DNA from: Sarcocystis neurona
Lineage: Eukaryota > Apicomplexa > Conoidasida > Eucoccidiorida > Sarcocystidae
DNA: 64,000 nucleotides
Assembly (NCBI GenBank): GCA_000727475.1
Contig: KL647289.1
Span: 4,406,019-4,470,018 of the forward strand
Reading direction: 5' to 3'
Shown here: positions 56,223-64,000 of the stretch, piece by piece
Numbering within the stretch: position 1 is the stretch's first letter
Layout: every line of letters begins with the position of its first letter
Position numbers and translations under genes: made by a program
Notes under the pieces: model-generated
The model's input: the letters and a program-made list of their open reading frames with translations, nothing else
Told to the model about the DNA's origin: nothing
The model's database searches: none

Positions 56223-58079
56223 ATGGTGCCCGTAACCGAGGGCGCCGCGTGGCGACAGCTGCGCGGCTGTGGCAATACGGCAGCCGCTAGAGTAACGAAG
56301 TACAGAGTCGTCGATGGCCCAGCAGAAGCACTTTCCTCAAGGGTACAGAGTCTTCCGGCTTCACAGCATTTCCTGCGTGACAGGCGCCTCCCGTGGTACT
56401 TGTTCTTGACGGTGGGAGTGCTTCTCCTGCTGGGCCGGGGTGTTTCCTTGTACACGCCGACAAATGCTTCCGACCTCAGCGCACTACCAGTTCTGCCGCA
56501 TTGGAGAGTTCAGACGCAGGGTGAGCCGGGTGCCGCAGACGGTTACGTACAGATCGGTGAGCCTCTTCATAGCCCTGGAAAAGAGAGTATTGAAGCGGCG
56601 ATAGCACCAGAGGGGCTCGCAAACGATGAAGAGCTTTCCGGTTTGTCAACAGGAGCGGGAGAGCTCGCTGCAACTGCAGAGGAGACGCAACTTTGGAATG
56701 GGCCGCAGCACTCGACCGAAGACGATTGGCAGCACGCCAGACAGGAAGCGGCGACCGCTGCGCAGGAGCCTCAGCTGTTCAACAGCCGTGACGTTATTGC
56801 ATCTGGCGGATTACCTCTTCTATATATACCTCTGGAAGGGGCACAGGACAGTCCGAACAACGAAGACGAAGACATCGCGCGTTCAGATGCGGTCGAAAAT
56901 GCCACTCAGCGGATGAACCAGGTAGACGATCTGCTACACTCAGACCTCGTGGAAGAAACCACTGCGGGCACAGGTGTGGAGGAAAGCGGCGCGGAGCGGC
57001 CGAACCAGGTAGCGGACGTCCCAGTACCAAACTTTTGGGGAGAATCCACAGCGGAAGCAGTAGACTTTGTTGCCGCGCTTGAAAGTGTCCTCAGGGCACC
57101 AGCCGCTGACGCGTTGGATACAGCGGGAGAGCCTGAAGGTGAAGTGGAGGCAGCTGCATTGCTCAAAGGCGGAGCATCCACGGAATCCGCAGCTGCACCG
57201 GACAGCCACGCCGAAACTTCAGCAGCGGTCAGTGATGGAGTTACGTTTACGGCGGAAGGTGAGACTGACGCACTGCGAAGCGCGGACGGTGATGAAGCAG
57301 TAGAGAATGCGACATCATTTGAAGGAGCAGAAGAGGCATCCGCACAAACAACGCAGCTACTAGACGAGAGTCCACATGTTGAATTGCCTTCTAAACAGCC
57401 GCCTATGGAAGATTTCCTTCAGAGCGCTGAGTACGAGCAACACGTAGTTGCAGCAGATGTTGGATTTGATGGTACCACAGACACGTTTATTAATGCTTCT
57501 GCGGAAAGCCGTGACCTTCTCCCAACTGTCCACACCGGTCTGCTAGTGCGAACTCAAGATCCTGATCCTTCACGTGCGAATGAGGATCAAAATCAAGTTG
57601 TTGCGGAGGAGGAGTCGTGCAGGCAGAAGCCAGCTTTCGAGTCAGGTCAGAGCAAAGAAGATTCACTTGTGAACCCCTTGCAGCGTGACGCCACGTCCGA
57701 ATCTACGGATGGAGGAAACACGCATCAAGTGCTGCAGGCCCAGAAAAAGGGGTTGCGCGGAATATCTGTAACAAGTTCGGGCCGGCAGTCGACTCAAACG
57801 AGGAAGGGGAGACTGGAAAAGTTGAGCCGGAAAGGTGACGAAGAAGGCTGGCCGAGTAGCGGGAGAAAGGTTGGAGTGCTGAGAGGACGTTGGAAGGGAA
57901 GCTCGCGTAAGGAACTCAAACGAATGAAAAACAGCGCGGGCTGGAAAAAGCTTTTGCTGCTAAGTGCAGCTGCAGGATTAATTGCTGCTGGCGCTAAAGA
58001 AGCTCTGATGTACAGTAACACTTTTAGAGCTAACCCGAATCATCCCCGCGGTGGTAGGCCGCAAGAGGAAAAGAGCTGA
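56223..58079 (+). CDS. Acidic single-pass membrane or secreted protein, dense-granule-like
   Basis: This uninterrupted frame of 618 residues begins at ATG 56223. After about 57 basic and polar residues there is a hydrophobic segment (PWYLFLTVGVLLLL, about 58-71), a signal anchor or recessed signal peptide. The long middle (about 80-500) is Glu/Asp/Ala/Ser/Thr-rich and low complexity, with short repeated themes such as VENAT and EEASAQTTQLL. The C-terminus turns strongly basic (GRKVGVLRGRWKGSSRKE). It then has a second hydrophobic segment (LLLLSAAAGLIAAGAKEAL) and a polar tail. This architecture (hydrophobic N-segment, acidic disordered body, C-terminal helix) is seen in coccidian dense-granule and other exported proteins, but I see no sequence match to a named one. 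An RRL triplet lies before, not after, the hydrophobic segment, so it is not a usual export-cleavage site. Confidence 0.8.
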   Translation: MVPVTEGAAWRQLRGCGNTAAARVTKYRVVDGPAEALSSRVQSLPASQHFLRDRRLPWYLFLTVGVLLLLGRGVSLYTPTNASDLSALPVLPHWRVQTQGEPGAADGYVQIGEPLHSPGKESIEAAIAPEGLANDEELSGLSTGAGELAATAEETQLWNGPQHSTEDDWQHARQEAATAAQEPQLFNSRDVIASGGLPLLYIPLEGAQDSPNNEDEDIARSDAVENATQRMNQVDDLLHSDLVEETTAGTGVEESGAERPNQVADVPVPNFWGESTAEAVDFVAALESVLRAPAADALDTAGEPEGEVEAAALLKGGASTESAAAPDSHAETSAAVSDGVTFTAEGETDALRSADGDEAVENATSFEGAEEASAQTTQLLDESPHVELPSKQPPMEDFLQSAEYEQHVVAADVGFDGTTDTFINASAESRDLLPTVHTGLLVRTQDPDPSRANEDQNQVVAEEESCRQKPAFESGQSKEDSLVNPLQRDATSESTDGGNTHQVLQAQKKGLRGISVTSSGRQSTQTRKGRLEKLSRKGDEEGWPSSGRKVGVLRGRWKGSSRKELKRMKNSAGWKKLLLLSAAAGLIAAGAKEALMYSNTFRANPNHPRGGRPQEEKS

Positions 58080-60500
58080 ACGTCACTGAATAGACCAAAG
58101 CACGAGCGAAGGTATGTTAACGTCGTCGACAGGTTTCCGCGTTGATCAAGTGGACTCTCAAATCCACCCCTTTGGCAGCCATCTCTTTTCCCATGGAACA
58201 AAGGTGCACTGCGCAGGGGTGTTTTTTATGAAAGTATCAAACCATCTAATATGAAGAACGGGGTTTCCCGTTTACCTCATCGATACGAAGTGCTACCTGA
58301 CCGATTGCACTATTCACTGGACCTGCCCGTTAGAGGCAAGGTATTGTTCTCACAATTATTACGGCATTTGGAGAGACCTCTTGAGACGCGTGTTGCTCAT
58401 GCATTACGTGAGGTCGCCGGGTGAGTATGTTTTGAAGGACCGACCTTGCAGCATTAAGATATGGTCACGGGAGAGTTCCCCTCATGTTTATTAACGCATC
58501 GTCGACTTGTGTGCGTTGTGTAGGTCAAGCGCGTCGGTTGTGGGTGCGCGTCCTTTGTTTAGCTCAAGCGCGCGGTCTGATGTGCGGTACTGCGACACTT
58601 TTGCGGTTTTACCCCGTCACGCACTTCCTACAGTCATGAGTTAGACCGTTTACTTTACAGCAGTGTGCGTACTGTCGCACGCACCACGCTGTTTGCGCTG
58701 TTTCCGCGCCACACCTGACTTCACGTGCCGAATCCACAGCCGCACGTGTGTATGAGCTGGAATTCTTGTTGTTGTGAGTCCGTGGATCACACTGTACTAG
58801 CATGTTCCCTCCACTGCCAGGTCAGACGGCAGCAACTCGTTACCAATTCGAATCTTCGTGGTCGCACGCAGACGTACGTTCTGGTTATGATCGGGGTTGT
58901 CGTGTCTGCGTGTGCACCCCAACATGAACGAACCGTGATCATGAGACCAGGAATACCCAGGCACGTCCCGCATCTCTAGAGGGCAGAATTTGTCCGCTCG
59001 ACATGCATCCTTTAAAAAAGGGCAGTCAAGTTATGAATCGTCTCGGCATCTCAAGCGCCACGTTCAATTGTGCGCGAAGATAGAAAATTCCCTAAACCTG
59101 TTTATTTTACCATACCAAGATGTAAAAGCTTGTCGAGGGACACATTTTATGAGATCCCCGTTGACCGCCGTTGGAAAGAGTAACTTCACGGAATCCTTAA
59201 AGATGCCGAAGAGATCACGTGTGAGGAGCAGAGGGAAGCTGGCAAGAGAAGAAGGCGTGAACTGCACCTCAATCCGTTTCCGACGCACAGCACAGAGTGC
59301 TCCGTCGTTATTCACAACGCACTATTGGCCTTTTCTCAGATGCCCCAGCGTATACACGTAAAGCACGGTTGAATTACAGCAGTGCTACAAGGTTGGCATA
59401 GCACTATCGAATCTGCACGAAAATTGACCCAAGGGTAAAGCTACAACAGTTGCGAACATCGACCATTGTCGGATATCCCGTCACTTCCCAAAGTATACAT
59501 CTGAAGCCCGCTTATGTTACAGAAGCAGTTCACCGTCGGCAGAGCAGGACTGAATTCCAAGGAGATCTGACCCAGGGGTAAAGCTACAAAACTTGCAAAC
59601 ACAGACCACTGTCGGATATCCCATCACCACTCCGGAAGACAAATAGATTGATACGCGTATACACCCGGGCAGCGGAAAGATTGGCCGTCGACGAGACATA
59701 CACACATGTGCACAGTAGATGTGCGAATGGCACAGCGTCGTCGAAGTCAAAGTGTTACTACAGAAACAGCATGGAGACGGCCGAAGAGTACCGAAGGAGG
59801 AGCCCGAGGCAGCAGCAGACCCCTTGGAACAGGAGCAGGACGAGAAGGAGAGTATTTTCTCGCATCGGCCCTGCAATCTGCATTCGGAGACAGTTACAAA
59901 CGTCAAGCATCAATGAGGAACGTACGGAGGGAACCGACGTGTACAAGAACGGAGGAGTTGAGGCCACGCGTTTGTAGAACAGCTAGCCCCGTACGCGCCG
60001 CATTACACACATGGGTCTCTTGCTCAGGGACGGGTGACGACATTCAGCCTGCCTACGTCGAGCCACCTAGCGAGAAGTCCAAATACTTCTGTGTGATACG
60101 TTCTTCCAGAGTACAGCTATTTACACGCCTGCACGTGCAAACGTACGTGTACGCACACGTACACTTCTGTGTACACGTATGCTGCAGTCACAGATCCTGA
60201 CTCCCAACGCGCTAAACGCAAGGGTGGAACAATGGGTTTTATAAGGGGGTCACAACAGCAATGCGGATTCACGGTATATGCACAACCCTGCTTCAGAAGC
60301 CTATCCACGCTAAGGCATCCTAGAATTCGCCCTTATTTGCAATCAATGCTTATGTACTTCTTGTGCAACTACTTTGCACTTACTGACAAATAACAGAGAA
60401 CCCGTACTAGCCTGTAAGGCTGATAGGTACGCCGCGTTCACCCCGCATGAATACGATAGGCATGCCCGGTTGAACTGGGTTTCACTCATGTTACCCACTG
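58080..60500. other. Intergenic region with a short duplication
   Basis: No gene is called with confidence. A plus frame at 59727-60200 starts MAQRRRSQSVTTETAW and has a mixed polar composition ending in a Val/Cys/His-rich microsatellite-derived tail (ACACGTA repeats), so it is probably not coding to its end. Competing minus frames cover the same bases. Confidence 0.35.
59420..59640. repeat. Two-copy imperfect repeat, 143-base offset
   Basis: A segment beginning GACCCAAGGGTAAAGCTAC at 59426 recurs as GACCCAGGGGTAAAGCTAC at 59569. In both copies it is followed by the CGGATATCCC element. The copies run about 65 bases and differ at roughly ten positions. Confidence 0.85.
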
Positions 60501-61094
60501 TTGAAACAAGCAATGCAAAACTCGTTCACCATGTCAGAATTCGATTTAACACGCAACAGATTCTCGAATGCCCAAGCTAATGCTAAGCAAATGTCTAGGA
60601 GCGGAACACGGGAAATTTTGAAAGCTGCACACGTGGAGAGCAGCCACCTGCAAGCGTACAGGCGATTGATGGGTGAAAGCTTCTTAACCACCCAAATACT
60701 AAGCTGCGTGGTTGCACTCAACAGAAGGGTATGTCCTGCACATGTACAGAATGTCAATCTATTGTGGCTAACAATTTTGTATCACGTTCTCGTACTACGC
60801 CAAAATGGGTATATGGCTACAGCTTCCGCACCGGAACATGCTGATCTTCTGCACGCACATAGATGCAGAGCTACAAAAAGGGTGCACGGAGTCAGAGGAC
60901 TAGTAAAGAGACCTTCACTGTGGACGGAAAGCAGCATGCAAGACTGCAGCGACAGCGGATGGCACAAACGAAATACAGAGACCCGTTCTTTTGAAAGCGC
61001 TTGCAATAAAGAGAAGCGCATGGATGTCTCCACTAAAGTGGCTAGTAAACCTGTACGCCGCACCGCGGCACAGGCGCGTGCGGCGGACGCGTAG
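60501..61094 (+). CDS. Hypothetical reading frame (197 residues)
   Basis: This is the longest frame in the right-hand 6 kb. It has an ATG start (MKQAMQNSFTMSEFDLTR), mixed polar and helical composition with HVESSHLQAYRRLMGESF, a moderately hydrophobic middle (NLLWLTILYHVLVL) and a basic C-terminus. No family is recognised. The minus strand is also open over 60491-60757, so this could be chance. Frame length is the only support. Confidence 0.25.
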   Translation: MKQAMQNSFTMSEFDLTRNRFSNAQANAKQMSRSGTREILKAAHVESSHLQAYRRLMGESFLTTQILSCVVALNRRVCPAHVQNVNLLWLTILYHVLVLRQNGYMATASAPEHADLLHAHRCRATKRVHGVRGLVKRPSLWTESSMQDCSDSGWHKRNTETRSFESACNKEKRMDVSTKVASKPVRRTAAQARAADA

Positions 61095-61142
61095 AAGTAC
61101 ACCTGAAGCTTACAGTCTCTCATGTGCCACTTCTCTCCACCA

Positions 61143-61196
61143 AGTATATGTATATATATGTGGGTATATATACATATATATATATGTATGTATATG
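61143..61196. repeat. (TA)n / TATG microsatellite
   Basis: TA tract with GTATATG interruptions, directly after the hypothetical frame ending at 61094. Confidence 0.9.
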
Positions 61197-61477
61197 TATC
61201 CAGGTATGTGTATGGCTACCCGCATACGCGAATACATCCACACATAGAGAGTTGTAGAACATAAACACAGATGTGCCTGCCTACACCTTCTGGTGTAAGC
61301 TACAGTGAGACGCCACCCTCATCCCGCCTACCTGCAAAATAACGTTGATTAGCGTCCAGTTGCCTGAGCTCTCCAGCTTCCCCGTCGCACGATTTAAACT
61401 AAAGAAGCGTAACAAAGATATGCACGGATAAAGGCGCGCCGCACAATGAGACGCGTGAGTGTAAACTTCGCAGTATA

Positions 61478-62140
61478 CTAGACTGTCGGGGCAACGACAA
61501 ACAGAGCGCGTCGGAGGAGAACGTCCCACGAGAGGGTATCATGAAATGCAAGAGTAGAAGTATTGGGAGAAACACGAAGACACTCAGTATCATCGAAGGA
61601 GAAGAAGTCGCTGGAGTGTGGTTCCTCAACATCAAGGGACCGCATGCCGCAGGAGGCATCAACAAAAAGATATATCCCGATAAGGTACATAACTTTCACC
61701 AATATAGAGTCAGAGATAGTACACGTATTACGAGTAAACAGGGGGCTCGAAGGCACGCAGCAATGAAATCACACGCGAAACGAGCATTGAAAGCAGCCTG
61801 GACACAGTTGATAGAAACAGTTCTGAAAGCCAAGTCACGTACAAGAACAGAACTGGGCACAAGCGGACCCCGGGGCGCTTATAAATGACGGTCCGTCAGA
61901 GGAGAATAATAGAAGGCGGTACATCACGCGGGAACAAGACATGTTGTCGGAATGTCACCGACACTCTAAAAAGATTTTTTCGATGTGAACAGCGAAGTCC
62001 ACCCAAAAAGCAATTTGTGGGCGTCAACGAGGGAAATTCCTAAATAATGAAGCTCAGTGGATACTAACTGGAAATTTGAATAAGGCCGCGCGAACGCAGG
62101 GACAGAATAGGTACCCACAGAACCACTAAGCTGGGTGGAT
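61478..62140 (-). CDS. Possible terminal exons of an unknown minus-strand gene
   Basis: Two minus-strand pieces look like protein. Piece one follows a very strong acceptor (a T-rich tract then CCCAGCTTAG, about 62138) and reads VGTYSVPAFARPYSNFQLV, then GISLVDAHKLLFGWTSLF. Piece two, about 61735-61478, reads LDVEEPHSSDFFSFDD and ends with LLRRALFVVAPTV and a stop. I could not join them with a good donor. The plus strand is open over 61541-61888 and gives an equally plausible basic protein (KRALKAAWTQLIETVLKAK). Strand is therefore uncertain. Confidence 0.2.
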
Positions 62141-64000
62141 GCACAAAAAAAAAGGGTGCTGTGTGAGCAAGATAAGGTCGTCGGAAAAGTACAAGGTTGC
62201 GCAGGACACGATTTCGCGCGGGACACTTCCGGCAGGTAGGACGATTCCTTGTTCGCAGAATAGATAAGCAAAGGTAGTGTAACGCAGAGTGCACATCACG
62301 TGTAGAGAGATTGCTCAGTAGGAAAAAGTCTTATAACATGCTCGCTGCTTGGAGAAGTGCTGCGCAGTAGAACGTGCTCATCCTCGAAAAAAAGGCACGA
62401 GGGACACAGAAGACGTCACTGAAAAAGCACATACGTGTCCGAAACGAAGACAGCGAAGGCACTGTATCACGCGTGAAGTGTACAACCTTGAAAAGACCTG
62501 GCAATGCTCAGATACAAACGTATTAGTAAGCAGCTGGTGCTGCTCGAAAAAAAATTCAAACGGCTAACTAGTACTGGGGGGATGCGCAAAAGTGAGGCCT
62601 CGGAGAGAAGAAACGGAAAATCAAATAAAGAACGAGGAGACTGAACACATTCCGTCTATGGATTAAATCCTGCGAACGGCAGTAGGCGCCGCGTACGAAT
62701 AGAAGCGGTGTCTGAAATCAGTAGCAGGCATTTCTTCTAGTACGCTGGGGAGCCGGCTAGCTCGTTGCTCATTAAAAAGAGACTACATGGACGTACGCAT
62801 TGACAGGGCGAAGCATATCTATGGATCCACCAACCTATTCATGTATACAGACAAAGCTGTATATTAACGTGTGTCCAGGGGAGATGTTAATTTCAGGTAC
62901 AAACGGGAAAAAAACAGCCGCAGGACCCTCCTGCATCTGGCCGCTTCTATACGATAGAACAACTGTTAGGTATAAAGTCTACTGCAGTAGGCTGAGCCGA
63001 GGTCCTTCTCGCCGAAGCAAGTATGAGCGTGCAGATCTCGTGTAGACAAACTTGCGTACGCGCGCAATGTTAAAAACCAATTTGCACACGTCTAGGCGGA
63101 TGAGAACATGGGCTTAAACAAATTCCGATAACTCTGCAAGGTATAGACGAGCTGTGCCCAATTTCTTTTACGGCGTTAACACAGAAGTATGAACTCTAAA
63201 GATACTTCTACACCCAAACTTTCGTGTATACACCGGTGCGAGCATCCACCGAAATACGACACGTGTACCACATATAAATATATATGTGTTCATACAGAAA
63301 CATACACGAAGAGACTTGTGGGGGGCTTGCTTGTGAATCATACGTGCACACCCGGTAATATCCGTGCTGCAGCAAGTGTGCTTTTAGGGGACACAGATGC
63401 TTTCCTTTGGCACCTGCGACTGCACCTGGTATCTCCCCTTATCAACAGATCTCCTGGATGCTGTTGAATGCAGTTGCTTTTTCTGTTCCGTCGCCGCGTG
63501 CCCTTGTTCCTTTCCTCACTAATCCGTTCTGCTACAACAACACTCTTCTGCGTCAATCCGCTCTCTTTCGATCTCGTATCCAAGTTCGATTCTCTACTCT
63601 CTACTTTGCTGCACGCAATACGCTGCGTCAGGCATTCTTTTCTCTACGCTGTGCAACTGCATACTTTTGCGGCAAGTACATAAAGACACATCTTTAGCCG
63701 ATCGAAGGACACCCCGGCGCCCCGTCTGCCGTCCACTCCTGTCACAGCATTAACGGTCTTCCATTTCTCAGTTCCCCACACACGTGTACGGACGCGGCAT
63801 TCGCACATGTGTGTCCAGTTACGTGTAGGGGCTGTTAGCACACGTACGTACACATTTGTTTATATACGTGGAAAGCTGCACGGATGAATGCCAGAATCCC
63901 CGAACACACACGTGTACATGTGTGCATGCACAGCACTGCGTTCTTCTCACGGTTCGCCTACACACGCGTGCGCGTACGCACGGGTATGTATGTATATATA
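62141..64000. other. No firm gene; right edge of window
   Basis: Short frames only. The plus strand from about 63.4 to 63.7 kb is C/T-rich and open in two frames at once (63407-63697 and 63468-63683), which is a composition effect. The final 150 bases hold ACACGTGTAC-type and GTAT repeats. Nothing else is seen. Confidence 0.4.

Noticed and set aside
1..64000. tRNA or rRNA genes, CRISPR arrays, insertion sequences, telomere-like AAACCCT arrays
   Set aside because: I looked for conserved tRNA arm motifs, regularly spaced direct repeats, terminal inverted repeats with a transposase and telomere-type repeats, and saw none that held up by eye. A tRNA scan could still find one that I missed.

Overview
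This window is nuclear DNA of an apicomplexan parasite, most likely an eimeriid coccidian of the Cyclospora/Eimeria type. Five things point there. Long CAG-type trinucleotide tracts read as poly-Ala, poly-Gln or poly-Ser. Genes carry GT-AG introns, and several are cut into many small exons. Intergenic DNA is broken up by (TA)n tracts. One gene encodes a regular cysteine-repeat secreted protein of oocyst-wall type. A stray cytochrome b-like segment sits in nuclear sequence. There is no rRNA, no CRISPR and no bacterial operon structure. I saw no convincing tRNA.

Layout. 0-1.5 kb (minus): three phase-consistent exons of an unrecognised gene that runs off the left end. 1.5-9.7 kb: gene-poor, with tandem repeats and (TA)n tracts and only weak candidate exons. 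9.7-13.9 kb (minus): an organellar-type ribosomal protein uL1 with three exons and a huge low-complexity N-terminus. 13.9-17.3 kb: a strand-asymmetric region, pyrimidine-rich on the minus strand, that stays open in several frames. 21.3-30.3 kb (plus): a probable helical-repeat organellar RNA-binding-type gene, with one 2.5 kb low-complexity exon followed by a string of very small exons. 31.0-32.7 kb (minus): an intronless secreted protein with a strict 32-residue cysteine repeat. 35.2-39.2 kb (minus): the endoplasmic-reticulum HSP90, GRP94, four exons, ending HDEL. About 39.5 kb (minus): a cytochrome b-like fragment. 40.5-41.9 kb (minus): a five-exon gene of unknown family. 45.1-47.6 kb (plus): an ODR4-like membrane protein. 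48.8-53.6 kb (minus): a five-exon mitochondrial carrier. 56.2-58.1 kb (plus): an acidic membrane or secreted protein of dense-granule style. 58-64 kb: mostly noncoding with a few uncertain reading frames.

The spliced models were built by hand, joining GT-AG sites so that codon phase is kept. The phases close for GRP94, uL1, the carrier and the five-exon unknown gene. The 3' part of the helical-repeat gene is unresolved. Several recognisable genes serve organelles or secretion: uL1 and the helical-repeat protein (organellar gene expression, inferred), the carrier (mitochondrial inner membrane), GRP94 and the ODR4-like protein (ER folding and traffic), and the cysteine-repeat and acidic proteins (secreted cargo). 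They are not an operon and nothing shows joint regulation.
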